Notes: a model not told the origin generated them from the sequence alone. Positions 1-11,682 are shown, numbered from the stretch's first letter. The stretch: 61,147 nt of DNA from Nemertoderma westbladi (GCA_032718475.1 JAUCBJ010001273.1:1-61147); one strand, 5' to 3'. Translations and numbers: made by a program.

Positions 1-424
1 AATCACAGAGTTGTTCAGTTAACATTCATTCCATAATGTAATATATATCGACTCTTGCCAGTAGCTATCTCCACAGTCGGTACCGTACTATTATAATATT
101 ATAATATAATAATAAAATATCATAAAAAATAATAAACCATCAATAATAATTAATAAGATTAATTAAAAGCTTGAAATTAATATTCTAGATAATAAAATCA
201 TCAGAACTACTGTATAACGATTTACGTCTGAAATTGCGTATTTGGTTCGGGTTTCGCATTCGTATCGCATGGTTCATCTATGTAACATTTCAGAATGCGT
301 TACGAATGCGTGAAATATGCGCCATCCCATGCGTTACGAATGCGGATTTTTTACTGGGGCTGCACCACTGGCTCACATGCAGCTCACCACTCAGTGGTAC
401 ACTTTTATAATCTTGATCATAATA
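1..424. other. Left-edge non-coding stretch
   Basis: No coding region or RNA gene is visible. The only structure I see is a 14-bp direct repeat, GCGTTACGAATGCG, at 297-310 and 331-344, inside a segment with several further 'aatgcg' steps. It ends where duplicated block A begins. Confidence 0.6.
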
Positions 425-1639
425 CCTATAAAAGTATAAGAATAATAATTAATACTTAATCAATAATACTCCTACTAATACGTGTTAATTTTAACAGATA
501 AGATACTATTGCTTTTCGACCCTACATGCAAAAACCGGCCATATTGTATTGTCATTGTATCTTGTTGCTCTTAATTTGTGTGTTATTTTAATTAATTTGA
601 TGTTGTTAGACCATTTTACCAATAATAGCCGCCGGGGCGTAAGCCGGATTTTTAAATTAAATGTACTCACAAACCTTTCTGTGGTGTAAATTAAACTGCA
701 CTGTAAATAAGTCATTCAACGAAATATACTGGATCTCAGAGAACTTAGAATGGTTTTGTTTCGTTAGTTCACAATCTAATAAGAAGTGGGTTTCATCTTG
801 TAGGCTAATATTATTACACCGTAATGTTAATACATGTTTCTGATTATTGTGAAATTGAAATGGCTAATTATTTTAAATCTGGAAATTTCGAATAGATACT
901 AAATAATTTTATAATGTAATTTTAATTAGTAGTTGATTATTAGTTACAGTTGTGTAAAATAAACTATCACCAGTCCAACAGTTAATATATACCAAACATT
1001 TATCAGCTTTGATTTGGCCTGTACTCTTTGTCCCAGAATGATGAGCAATTTTGGTTGCGCCACTGACATCAGCTATTGCTTGGTCTTTTCCTTGGGTCTC
1101 TGTATGAGGTGATGACAAGTTATCGGCGACCTCCAACATTGAATCAGGTGAAAAATCATCAAAAATAACTTTTACTACTTCAGTATTCGATAGGCTGTTG
1201 TAAATCATACAGGAACCGTCGATAAATCCGACAAGAATATCGTCACCGTTAATTGAACTTTTTTGAAAATCTTTTTTCTTAAACGTTGATACACATATAG
1301 TACTCCCGTTGCCTTCAAAGATATCTGTGCTGTACAATGATTGGTTGAAGACGTAGTATACACTATTGGCTAGAGTACCAACCAGCCAATCGCTTTCCAG
1401 AATAATGGGATTGTCCTGATCATCATCAGTTATATCATAGACATAAATCCGTCGATTTCGGGTTTCAATGATCAGTTTCCAGTCAATCTAAGAGGTAAAT
1501 TTAATAACTAGAAAAGCCAGCAAGTTGGATACCATAAAAACGTAATAACGAAACTGGCGAAAAAAAAAGGACACGAAAATATCTGATCCGGATCGATTCA
1601 AGTACATTCACATCATAAGGCTGACGCTTTATCGAGTGA

Positions 1640-1746
1640 GCATAAATTAATTTATGGTCGACCAAATATCAATTTATGGTCGTCCAAAAATTAATTTATG
1701 GTCGACCAAATATTAATTTATGATCATCCAAAAATTAATTTATGGA
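1640..1746. repeat. Short AT-rich tandem repeat in the intron of copy A
   Basis: About five imperfect units of 23-25 bp, each containing 'aatttatggtcgaccaaa' or 'aatttatggtcgtccaaa', lie in the intron of the copy A gene. The same array is present in copy B (about 13,373-13,479), so it predates the duplication. Confidence 0.75.
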
Positions 1747-2009
1747 AATTTGAATTTCCCGTTGGCTTGTAGGGCGAGGCTGCTGCTAAGCCCCAAAATT
1801 TAGTGGGTCAGTTGTTTCTCTTAGACAGAATCCCTGAAACAATATGTCTAGCGCGTCGAAAGTACTTGTCCCTAACTAAAATTATGTCCTCTTTCAGATT
1901 ATACAAATAAAAATTCAATATCTCAAGTAGTTTTCGGGATATGAGGAGTTCCTAGCACACATACCATAGCACAACACTTTTCGGGACTGATAAAATTACT
2001 CAATATACA

Positions 2010-2192
2010 TCACACTTCAAAGACTTTGGTATAACCATTAAACCAATCTAAGCTTTTTGGTTTGCTGAATTCATTATTAGTAATCGAAAGCAAGATTAAA
2101 AGCAAAATTTCCATTCCTTCTACTTCAGTTACTGAGTATCTATATATGTTGGGGAGTTTCACATCAATCGCCATAAATTCTGATATTTTCAT
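2010..2192 (-). other. Short ORF conserved between the duplicated copies (copy A)
   Basis: A 60-codon ORF containing SEFMAIDVKL and FSKPKSLDWF lies in the intron of the copy A gene. Only two residues differ from the copy B version (13,742-13,924). A hydrophobic stretch (ILLLILLSI) is present. An in-frame TGA sits immediately before its ATG, so it cannot simply be read through from upstream. It could be a skipped or alternative exon using an internal acceptor (ATCAG before AATTTATGG), or chance conservation in a young duplication. I do not recognise it. Confidence 0.3.
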
Positions 2193-2348
2193 TCAGAAAG
2201 ACTTCTAAAAATGCAATGACGAAATGGTAGTGTACTTTGGGGTTCTTTATAAATCAATACTGAAAACAAAAAAAATAATTCAGCAGACTTAGGAACTGAC
2301 ATACTAGCATTAGACTGCTACCATAGGAAGTCAATGTCTACCTAAAAA

Positions 2349-2889
2349 CTAGCCAGGATTTGGAAGTCACCGAGAATGAATCGGAAACTTAAGGTCCGAT
2401 TATTTAGAGCAGCAGTAGTTCCAGTACTCCTCTATGGGAGTCCATGCTGGGCTCTCTAACTGCTGTGGACACCAAATCTCTGGATGGCACATTCACAAGA
2501 ATGCTACGCCGGGTTCATTGTGTCAAGTACAATGCACACATCTCCAACCAGACACTATATAACATTGGAGGTGTCTCATTGGTTCCCCCAAGCTTGACAC
2601 TAGAACAAAATCGCCTTCGCTTTGCAGGACATTGCTTTCGCCGCGAGGACCAGCCAGTGCATAATCTTGTACTTTGGCAGCCTCATGGAGTGAATACGCA
2701 TGGTGGACAGCCCATGACTTTCTTGAGACGCATCTTAAAGGACACTGGCCTTGAAGATGCGGATGATCTAGCAAATGCCATGGGTGATAGGGAGTTGTGG
2801 CGGCGCAATTTTGTCGACAAGCCGGCACAGCATTCTTAAAAATACAGCTGCAATGCAGCATGCCGATACTAGTAGTAGTAGTAGTAGTT
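2349..2889 (+). mobile_element. 5'-truncated non-LTR retrotransposon fragment 1
   Basis: Encodes the C-terminal tail of a LINE reverse transcriptase protein: a VPVLLYGSPCWA-like segment, then LRFAGHCFRREDQP, LVLWQPHGV and HGGQPMTFLRRILKDTG, ending in a stop near 2,839. It finishes with a (TAG)n-type microsatellite tail (about 2,870-2,889). Copy B of the duplicated locus provides the empty site. No clear target-site duplication is visible. A frame change occurs near 2,444, so the fragment is non-functional. Two related fragments lie at 15,913 and 30,560. Confidence 0.85.
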
Positions 2890-4155
2890 AATACTAACCG
2901 TTTCTATGCGAGTTATTGACGTCTCATTTATTGCTGTGAATTTTTCAAAACATTTTGACATGTCTCTGCGATCGCAGCAATAAACACCCCCTGTAACTGA
3001 ACCAAGGTAAAGCCAATGTGTTGACACATGAAGACAATTGAATACTTCATTGTTTGGCTGAGTTGTTGATATAATCTCAAGAGTTTCTGCTTGTATGACT
3101 GTTATTGTTGATGCTTTCCTCTTGTTTGTCAGGATAACCAACTCTGTGTTATTGTTTGAAAGCTTCATATCCTTTGCAATATCGGAGAGCAAATCCAATC
3201 GTCTCAAAAACTGCAAATCGGAATGTGTATATACACAGACACCTAGAACCGACAATGTGTACACATTGTGCCCATCACTAACAACTTTTTTTGGTATATC
3301 GTTAGTAAACACAGAACATTTATACAAATTCTCCCCTTTTATTGGTAGATAATTGTGTTTACCTGATAAATAAGGCGCTAATTTGTGTACTATAGATGCT
3401 CTACTCATGGTTGTAACCTTGTTTTGGTAGAATTTTGAGAAACAAAATATTCTTAAAGATTTTACTGTTTCTTTGAGGTTGTTGTAATTATTGGAAAACC
3501 TACGCTTAAAACTGGCGATTGCCCCTGTTGTCTTCATTGCAGTAACAACTTGCATTTCCATCAATTCTTTTAATGCGAATATAATATATTTAGAACATAT
3601 TCACTTCATCGTATATTGAGAGAGTAGCAAAGAGACCCAATTCAACAGCCTTAACTCTATCATAAGGTGAAGGGGCTACCCCAACAGCCATATCAGCGTA
3701 CTCTTTAGCTTTCTTTAAATGTTCCAAAGCAACGGCTCTGTCATCTTCAGCCAGCATTACTGCTTGCTGTAAATTAAGATATCCAGCTTTTAACTCCTTC
3801 AGACGTAGTGCATCTACTCCTTCTTGGAGTTTTCGTACTTCTCCAAGGATAATGTCACGTAGTTGGTGGTCAACAACATCTCCTTCTTTTAGTTTCTCGG
3901 CAAGTGATTCTTTAACAAATACAACAATCAGACCAAAGGTAATTTTTCCAGCAAGAATGAAGGAATCTCCCATTAAGTATTATTACCAAATTATAATTAC
4001 AAATTATAAAAATATTTATAATAGTTACTTTTACTTAAAGAACCCGATATTGTAAGGAATGGGATACGGAATGTTATGTTTTTGAATATAGGAAAAGCTT
4101 ATATTTAAACTATTTTTCGAGTCATGGGAAAGTTTATTTAAAACTTAAGTTTTAC

Positions 4156-4920
4156 ATTTATGGTTTATTGTATGGGGCGAGCGACGAAAGTAAGCGAGCT
4201 TAGCAGTACCACTAACTCAATCGGTGTGTCTGTTGTTCTGGTGTTCTGTTGTTCTGTTTCCAAGTTGAATTTGCGTGGGGTCTTCGTGCAGCATCTGTGT
4301 AACTGTTTTACAGTTATAATAAAATAATCTACCCAAAAATTGCTATCAATTAAGGGAGAGAAGGGTACAGTTTACAGAGACTGTTTTTCTAATCAAAACA
4401 ATAGACAATTACATTAACAATGCACGGAAAGCAGCAGGTTACAGGTACACACGCCTTTCAAACCAAAACAATAAATGATCTGATGGATCTGATAATGAAA
4501 TGATGGAAAGGAACATGTTACAGGGGCAGGCTTTTCTATAACAGGTTACAGGGGCAGGCTTTTCTATCCATTACTATAAATCATCTCGTTAACTCGCTAA
4601 CCAAAGCAATAAACCATTTCGGTAAACAATGAAAAAATGTATGGAAAGGAACAGGATACATGGACAGGCTTCTCGAACCTAAATAATAAACGATTAAGTT
4701 ATATGAATATATTGAAGGAAAGAAACAGGTTACAGAGTAGGCTATATAAAAGATACCGTCTTCGGGTCGTTGGTCATTGACAACATATAAACAACTTCTT
4801 CATCTAAACAGCTTCCGACAGTCCGCTGTATCTGGACCCGAGCAGCCGAGTGGCATCAAGATGCGATTAACTGAGGAATAAATACTACACAGTAATAAAA
4901 TTCTTGTTTAAGATTATTAA
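4156..4920. repeat. Scattered 'GGTTACAG' repeat units
   Basis: No gene is visible. From about 4,370 to 4,755 the sequence carries several diverged units of a window-wide family with a core like GGAAAGGAACAGGTTACAG followed by a GGCAGGC-like stretch and 'aacaataaac'. A 61-bp stretch at 4,695-4,755 is an exact reverse complement of 15,800-15,860. The start (about 4,175-4,210, 'ggggcgagcgacgaaagtaagcgagc') looks like a separate dispersed element. Confidence 0.65.
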
Positions 4921-5175
4921 GTTTACCTATTAATTTACCCCGTTTCAACAAAATGTCATCTGAAAAACAGCACTTATAATCTAGCACATTGCCCAAATGG
5001 GTTGCCTTTTTAACCCAAGGCAAAACACTTTACAGTTGCTAAACAGTTTAAACAGGAATGTAAAACTGTGTTTTGCCTTGGGTTAAAAAGGCAACCCATT
5101 TGGGCAATGTGCTAGATTATAAGTGCTGTTTTTCAGATGACATTTTGTTGAAACGGGGTAAATTAATAGGTAAAC
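4921..5175. repeat. Perfect 108-bp inverted repeat with 39-bp loop
   Basis: Bases 4,921-5,028 are an exact reverse complement of 5,068-5,175, separated by a 39-base spacer (5,029-5,067). Transcribed, this would form a 108-bp perfect hairpin. The right arm overlaps the end of the retrotransposon reading frame (its stop is at 5,163-5,165), so the element is joined directly to a truncated LINE. Perfect identity implies recent origin or ongoing gene conversion between the arms; an inverted-fold sequencing or assembly artefact is also possible. Confidence 0.95.
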
Positions 5176-7905
5176 TGTTTAGTCCTATTTAAACCTATAA
5201 CAATTAACGCAGTTGGCGGGTTCCAACATTTGCTAAAAGGGATACACTTACATTTACTTTTGGATTGGTCACTACTTACACTAAGTCGCAAACCAAATTC
5301 TCTACAAAACCTTTGGCATATATTAACCATAAACTGCAGACCGGACACTGATGGGCACAAAAGAAGAACATTATCAGCGTACGCCAAAACACCAAAATAA
5401 TGCCCTCCTACAAAACACCCCACCCTACAAGATCGCAGTGACTTAATTAATATATTCAATACCACACAAAACAAAATCGGGGAACAAACTGAACCCTGAC
5501 GCACTCCATTCGAAGTATTAAATTGAAAAGAGAGAGCGTTTAACCATTTAACTGAACAAATTCGGTTTTTATAAATAAATAACAGACATCTCAAATATAA
5601 GACAGAAAATCCCTTTTTAATTAGCTCTAGGAATAGTTTTGGCCATTCGACTAAATCAAAGGCCTTCGTGAAATCTAAAAGGCAGCCAAACACCGGTGTA
5701 GAATTACGAGAATAATAATTTATCACTTCAGAGGCGGACCAGGTGCACATGACTGTACTAGACTTTATGCGGAAACCAAATTGCAAATCGTCAAGACGCA
5801 ACTTGTCTCCTTGACTGATAAGCATTAACCATTCAAAAACTTTCAACAATAATGCACAGATAGCAATAGCTCTATAATTGTTATCATCAGATAAATCACC
5901 AAGATTATTTTTAACTATAGGAACAAACGAAATTGACAGTAAACTATTAGACACAAAACCGTGCGATAGAAAATAATTAAACAACTTTGCTAAATGACTT
6001 TCTAAAACGGGGCCACCATTAACTAATACACCAGAGTCAAAAGAATATGCCACATCAGATTTAGCATTTTTTAATTTCAAAAGGGCCTCGTGAACATCAG
6101 AAGTGGAAATAAATTCACTGTGACCCGCACAATTTTCACTACCTAGCAGGTGAACTTCATCGATTCTACTTTCAATTTCAATTCGAACTAAATTATCTAC
6201 TTCAATCATTTTATGCGTATTGGTACCGGATACAGGTTGGTTGTACAGATCCTGGACCCTTGCAAAATTATTCGCAATTTCTACTGGATCAGTACAGCCA
6301 CCCACTGAACCACTTACAACAGACTGATTACCTCGCAGTTTTTTAATCGCATCAAAAATGCATCCATTCCCAGACAAACAAGCATCCAAAATTTTATCAT
6401 GTTTAACCAAATTCTGAGTCCGCTTTAGCCTACGGACAGCATATTTATACTGTGCTCTAGACTGCCTACGCATGAAATTCAAATAACTATTGGCAACTGG
6501 TCTCCCAGCTGACCTCCAAACATCGAACCAGAACATAGCCTCCGTTTTGAAACCTTTCACATATTGGTTCCATCCTGGAATAGTACGAGATCTACCATTG
6601 GTCTGCTGACTTCCGCCAGTTTGAGGCAAACATGCTGCAGCTGTATCTAAAGCCTTTAAAATATCAAGCGAGTAATTATCAAAACAAAGTCGATGTTCTG
6701 GAGATGTGCACAACAAATCATTGCAATTAAAACAATCGGATTGTAAATTAATATTCTGAAGATTGGTATTTAAACTACTCAAAAATAGCGAGTTATCATC
6801 AGTGGAAGCTTTGGAAAACAAACTTCTAGAGGATTTCTCATTTTCAGCTACATCAAAATTTAACAAACCTACTTTAAATTTCATATATATTGCACTGTGG
6901 TTAAATAGATTTGAACCAGAATGTATAACATCAGCCTCATAACACGCATCTAGTACATCCCTACTCACAATAAAGTGATCTATAGTAGAACGATGTATGA
7001 CATTATCAAACATAAAAAGGTAAGTATAATCTATAGGGAATACATTCCACACGCGATAAAGCGCATTGTTTTCTAAAAAATCCTTTAAATATTGCACAGA
7101 AGCTGACGTACATAAGAAATCAGCATTTAAATCTCCCGCCCATATCACACTGGTACTAGACGTTCTTGATATGAACGACCCCCCTGACAGTTTATATTCT
7201 TCTAATATATAAACAAATTTGATTCGGGATCTGTAACCTGTATCTGTTTATATCATGTATTGGTTATATGTGATGGTTATATCATGTATTTATGTATTTT
7301 GTATTTAACACTATACTAGTGATGATGTGTATTCCCTGGGGGATGTATATTTTATTGACTGGGGGGATGTATATTTTATTGACTACCTAATTCTTATGTA
7401 TTTGTGCAACTGTACCTGTTGTATTTTATATATTGGTATGTGCTATGTACCATGATTTTAACCAAACCTATTTTAATATATGGCGCCATCGAGCGGCCTC
7501 TATACGAAAAAAAATAAAAAATGACATCGTCAATATCATTTAAAATACCCAGAAAGTCATCAGAAAGTGATTCCATGGTCCGTGAATCTGTCGGAAAATA
7601 TGTGTTTAAAAGTAAAACATTTCCACCCGGCAATTTCAACTCTAGTGCTTGCAAGCGTGGATTATTAGTTTTAACTACACGAATATATTTATTAGATATT
7701 GGTTTACACCATAAAATACAGAGGCCACCGCTGGGTCTACCTCTACCTACATTATCATCATTGAAATACGCTGGCACTGCATTGAAATTATGGTTGGGGA
7801 ATAAACCCTTAAATTTAGTGCAATTCGCTGACAACAAAAAATATTCCTGTAAGCATACAATTTTTGAACTGCATAACAATGCATTAATAAATGGCGCTGG
7901 CGAAA
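5163..7905 (-). mobile_element. CR1/L2-like non-LTR retrotransposon, interrupted and truncated
   Basis: Read on the minus strand, 7,905-7,525 encodes the start of an AP-like endonuclease (CLQEYFLL, then VGRGRPSGGLCILW). After an inserted stretch (7,156-7,524) the frame resumes with IWAGDLNADF and STIDHFIVS, the end of the endonuclease. The reverse transcriptase follows: FVPIVKNNLGDLSDDNNYRAI, motif A CLLDFTKAFDLVEW, motif B NGVRQGSVCSPILF, and motif C as YADN where active enzymes have YADD. The protein stops about 65 residues after motif C at the inverted repeat, so the usual C-terminal region and 3' end are missing. The insertion, the changed catalytic aspartate and the truncation all argue that this copy is dead. 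Family placement (CR1/L2 clade) is inferred from motif style. Confidence 0.9.
7156..7524. mobile_element. Insertion of about 370 bp splitting the LINE endonuclease
   Basis: The LINE frame runs LNDIDDV on one side and IWAGDLNADF on the other, so this segment is foreign to it. It is AT-rich and contains two adjacent copies of 'gggatgtatattttattgac' (about 7,341 and 7,364), a 'ctgtaacctgtatctg' stretch like the window-wide GGTTACAG family in reverse, and GCGCCATCGAGCGG near 7,483. It has no coding capacity and is probably a small non-autonomous element. Confidence 0.6.
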
Positions 7906-7984
7906 ATTCCCCGGGAAGTTTCGCCGGGGAGCATTTTCACCTGTGATACAGTAGTAGCGTTTAATAGAGTATTAAGTTGTATAA

Positions 7985-8290
7985 TGTGACTGTCAGACAG
8001 TTGATTTCAACATGCCTGTGCCAAAACATTCAAAATTTGTTGAATTCTGGACTGTCGGACAGTTGATTTCACTATGCCTGTGCCAAAACATAAAAAAATT
8101 GTTGATATCTTTATCTGTCAGACAGTTTAATTTACAATAATTGTGACAAAACTTTCAAAATTCCATGATTTATATACTATAAGATAGATTTCCATATGCG
8201 CCTGTCGTAAAAGACTCTAAATTTAATAGTTTGTGGTTCATGTCGATAATCGATTACCATATGACGTATCAAAACACTCATTTTATAGCC
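7985..8290. repeat. Degenerate tandem repeat of about 65 bp
   Basis: Three clear units share 'ctgtcagacagttgatttc', then 'atgcctgtgccaaaacat'. One or two more diverged units follow up to about 8,290. No coding potential is seen. Confidence 0.7.
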
Positions 8291-8962
8291 AAAAACAATT
8301 ACAAAACAATAAACGATCACTCTACCAATTGAGGGAAAAGAGCAGGTTCCAGTGCCGGGTTTTTCTAACCAAAATAATAAACGAACACTTTACCAATTGA
8401 GGGAAAGGAGCAGGTTACAGAGGCGGGTATTTCTAACCAAAACAATAAACGATCACTTTACCAATTGATGGAAAGGAGCAGGTTACAGAGGCGGGTATTT
8501 CTAACCAAAACAATAAACGATCACTTCACTAATTTAAAGAAAGGAGCAGGTTACAGAGGCGGGATTTTCTAACCAAAACAATAAACTATCACTTAACTAA
8601 TTTAGGGAAAGGAGCAGGTTACAGAGGCGAACCAAAACAATAAACAGTCACTTTACCAAATGAAGGAAAGGAGCAGGTTACAGAGGCGGGCCTTTCAAAC
8701 CAAACCAATAATAAACGATCACAATTACCAATTGAGGGAAAGTAGCAGGTTACAGAAGCGGGTGTTTCTAACCAAAACAATAAACGATCACTTAACTAAT
8801 TTAGGGAAAGGAGCAGGTTACAGAGGCGGGATTTTCTAACCAAAACAATAAACTATCACTTAACTAATTTAGGCAAAGTAGCAGGTTACAGAAGCGGGTG
8901 TTTCTAACCAAAACAATAAACGATACCACTTTACCAATTGAATAATAGGAGCATTTTACGGC
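8290..8962. repeat. Minisatellite of about 60-64 bp, roughly 11 units
   Basis: Each unit runs 'aaccaaaacaataaacgatc', then 'acttta-ccaattga', GGAAAGGAGCAGGTTACAG and AGGCGGG-type bases. Units differ by a few substitutions and small deletions. Single or few diverged units of the same family occur elsewhere in both orientations: about 4,370-4,740, 15,800-15,860 (reverse), 18,785-18,845, 22,555-22,590 (reverse), 31,545-31,595 and 46,440-46,505 (reverse). It is therefore a dispersed family that has amplified locally here. Confidence 0.85.
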
Positions 8963-9490
8963 GGCATTATTTTACATCATGTACAGTTGTAAATATCCTT
9001 TATTGGGACAACCTCTTTGCCTTTTAGCTAAAACCGGCCCGATATTTTCGATATCAGTGTGTTTTCGCTATCAAATGGGGAATAAGTAGATTTTTCGAAC
9101 ACATTGTATGTGGACTGATCTCTTAGTTTACAACTACATTATAGATACACAGATACGTACCACTACAGCTACCCATAACATTACAGTAGTCATGATCCAT
9201 TTTAAATGCATTATCCAGATATATATATCAATTATATAAAATTTATTAATTATTTAAAAGGTAGCGCGATCAGCCGGTACTAAAATTCTGAAATAAGTTT
9301 ATTAACTACCATCATTCTCTCATGTTTAGGCTCACTGTTTAGGCTACATAACAGAGTATCGGTATCTATTATCTATTGTACAGTAGCTGAGTAGTATAAT
9401 GCTATCTATATACAGATATAATTCTTTCTGAGGCATAGGCTTTATACCTACATACAATACTGCTCTATACTAATACCGATACTGATAGCC
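8963..9490. other. AT-rich non-coding stretch
   Basis: I see no gene, RNA gene or clear repeat in this stretch. It separates the minisatellite from the MITE. Confidence 0.5.
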
Positions 9491-9697
9491 TAAGGACGCG
9501 TTTACACTACCGAGTCAAAGTCAAAGTCAAAAGAAAATAAATATAGCTAGCTAGCAATAATAAATAATAATACATTATATAGGCCCAATCAATATACATA
9601 AGGGCATTCTAGAAAATATTAAATTTCCTGTGATTATGTTTTACATTTTGTCTTTTGACTTTGACTTTGTCTCGGCAGTAGTGTGAACGCGGCCTAA
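9491..9697. mobile_element. MITE, PIF/Harbinger-like, with TAA target duplication
   Basis: The element spans 9,494-9,694 and is flanked by TAA on both sides (9,491-9,493 and 9,695-9,697). Its terminal inverted repeats of about 40 bp begin GGACGCGTTTACACTAC on the left and, reverse-complemented, GGCCGCGTTCACACTAC on the right; both run into (GTCAAA)n-like sequence before an AT-rich centre. A three-base TWA target duplication with GG-initial termini fits PIF/Harbinger MITEs. It has no coding capacity. Confidence 0.85.
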
Positions 9698-10430
9698 GAG
9701 AACAGCAGTAGTAGAGAAACCGGTAGCATGGAACTTAACCGTAAATTTCCGGCGGACATATAAAGTAAAAAAAAGGACATGAGTAATTTAAAAGGACAAG
9801 AAAAATTATTATCGTTTATTAATATTAACCTTCACTTTCTAGTGCTTTTAGGAATATTTAAATTAGGAAGACTTATATTTATTAAATAATTATTATATAT
9901 ATATGCAATAGGCTGCCCCATACGGAAATTTACCCATCCATAGTCCCAATATTAGAACAATGGTGACCTTTGATATCCAATTATTTATGTATCTATAGAT
10001 ACTGTTTGATTACATGTAGAAGTTATACAGTATGAGTAATAAGCGGTACTTACTCTGACACCAAGTGTAGTTAGTAGTCGTGGAATGGCGCTAACGGTGT
10101 TCCATATATTGCTGGGCTTGTTACTAATGTCCATCTATTTCCAATGTCATTGAACTTCATGGCAGTGTCTTGGATGTTCTTGGATGCAGATGATGTCGAT
10201 GTTATATTCCATTGCCAGAGCTACCATGTCACCCTGTTTGCTCTATGTGCTTTCAGTTTCAGTCATGTGTCCATTGTAGCAATTTTTAGTGTCTTTTTAT
10301 ATTATTTTTTTATTTTTTATTTACAACAATTTACTACAATACTACACAAATACAAGATATTAATATGCATGCAAGTTCAATTTGAATTAAGTATAATTTT
10401 TATAATTTTTACATTTCAACAGGTCGGTTC
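9698..10430. other. Non-coding stretch without a recognisable gene
   Basis: AT-rich sequence. The plus-strand ORF from 10,144 is hydrophobic and low in complexity over its length and has no recognisable motif, so I do not call it a gene. Confidence 0.5.
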
Positions 10431-10965
10431 TTATTTCTTCTCTGTCTCCTGTTCCAGTAGCCACTTTTTTGGACCCACGCCTGGTGTACCACTGAGGGAC
10501 GCGGTCCTTGTTGACCCGGGCGACGACTGAGCCGGTATTTCTCCTGGAGGGTTCTCATACTTATATCTTTCAGTTGCGGGAGTAAACCGCTTGTGGTCGC
10601 AACTCCTACAAGCGTCTTCGCAGTAGGCCACCATCGGTTGATTACCTCCCGCCGACCTTGTCTGCATGGCTAGCCGTTGGTTGATTACCTTCCACCTCTC
10701 CATGGCCTACATCCCTGCTGCCGACTGTAGGTGTCCTTGTGTTACACCCTGAACCAGTTGTGCCTCCTGGGTTAGGTTACCTAACACTGGTAGATGAGCA
10801 TCCAGTATAGACGAGACATAGGAGTGTGCATTTATATTGCAGATGTATGCGTAAGCCTTTGCCTTCAATGGTGCCATAGGCACTGTAGCCCTCAATGACA
10901 CATTTAGTTGATGGGGCTTACCAACCCACTCTTGATCAACTAAATAATGAATAGGCTACTGGCGC
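10431..10965 (-). pseudogene. Degenerate ORF of unknown, possibly transposon, origin
   Basis: On the minus strand an open frame starts after a TAG near 10,970 (VDQEWVGKPHQLN), runs through AYAYICNINAHSYVSSIL and VLGNLTQEAQLVQGVTQG, meets one in-frame TAG at 10,707-10,709, and continues in the same frame (MERWKVINQRLAMQ, EDACRSCDHKRF) to 10,431. Together this is about 175 codons with one stop, and the GC content is higher than around it. Protein-like composition with a single nonsense codon suggests a decayed gene or the gag-like part of a retroelement. I do not recognise the family. Confidence 0.4.
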
Positions 10966-11424
10966 TGATCAGGCTGCCCTACTGGGCTGACAGCTACATG
11001 TAGTATCACATTACTGCCATAGTGGTAGCAGGATCTGGCGACCCTGACCTGACTGACTGATGTTTCCCCCCTGAGGCATGAAAAGATCAAGTAGTGCAAA
11101 TTTGATAATGAAATCACCACAAAATCAACTGGATTTTAAGACCATTGTAGGGATTACAACTTACCTGGATATCAAACCGGGGTAAAAACTAAAAGTTACC
11201 ACGGTTGCCTATCAACCACGACACTGTCTGACTGTTGTGCGAGATTACATACTGTACAGTTATTCATACGATTTAGTCTTTTTTGACATACCTACATGTA
11301 TTGCGATATACAGTCAGCAAACTAATTATATTTGAGAAATATACGTTTATTCGCTCTAGTGAGCGACCACTTCACCATATGGGTTTTTGGGATGCTGATC
11401 ACGAATATTGCATTATTGCATTAT

Positions 11425-11545
11425 AATAATGTACATATTTATTACATATTTGTTACATACATATACATTGTTACATACATTATACATATATATACATTGA
11501 TACATACATGTTACATATTATAACATATTTATACAAAGGATTATT
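11425..11545. repeat. TACATA-type microsatellite
   Basis: Low-complexity tandem runs of 'tacatacat' and 'atatatacat'. Any ORF here is a by-product of the repeat. Confidence 0.8.
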
Positions 11546-11682
11546 ATTATCATATATTATATATTCTGAATTGGATTGAATTGAATTCTGAATTCGAATG
11601 AATATTATCATTGGCTCTATAATTAAATATATCTATTGTTACCAAACATTAAACATATTATTACAAATTATAACATTGGCAA

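Larger units (their letters stand above)
909..3973 (-). pseudogene. Copy A of the minus-strand helical/beta-propeller-like gene, frameshifted
   Basis: Two exons equivalent to those of copy B can be traced: 2,899-3,973 (begins MGDSFILAGK) and 909-1,487 (begins IDWKLIIETR). Relative to copy B two bases are missing at about 3,600/3,601 (copy B has an extra 'at' in 'agaacatatattcac'), so the frame breaks near codon 125 and the remaining 230 codons are out of frame. A retrotransposon 3' fragment has also inserted in the intron a few bases past the donor GTTAGT. The second exon is intact. Copy A therefore probably encodes only a truncated product. An assembly indel is the alternative explanation. 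Confidence 0.7.
425..4155. repeat. Segmental duplication, copy A (partner 12148-15358)
   Basis: Nearly colinear with 12,148-15,358 and very similar throughout, including introns and flanks (for example the 'aatactcctactaatacg' stretch at the left and 'actatttttcgagtca' at the right). Copy A is longer because it contains a retrotransposon fragment at about 2,349-2,889 that is absent from copy B. Both blocks lie in the same orientation about 11.7 kb apart. The high identity of non-coding parts points to a recent duplication, or to two haplotypes joined by the assembler. Confidence 0.9.

Noticed and set aside
506-715. 69-codon minus-strand ORF (also 12231-12440)
   Set aside because: Overlaps the previous ORF on the other strand and lies after the gene's stop; probably 3' untranslated sequence.
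661-843. 60-codon plus-strand ORF present in both duplicated copies (also 12386-12568)
   Set aside because: Conserved only because the block is a recent duplication; it lies just downstream of the minus-strand gene and has no protein-like features.
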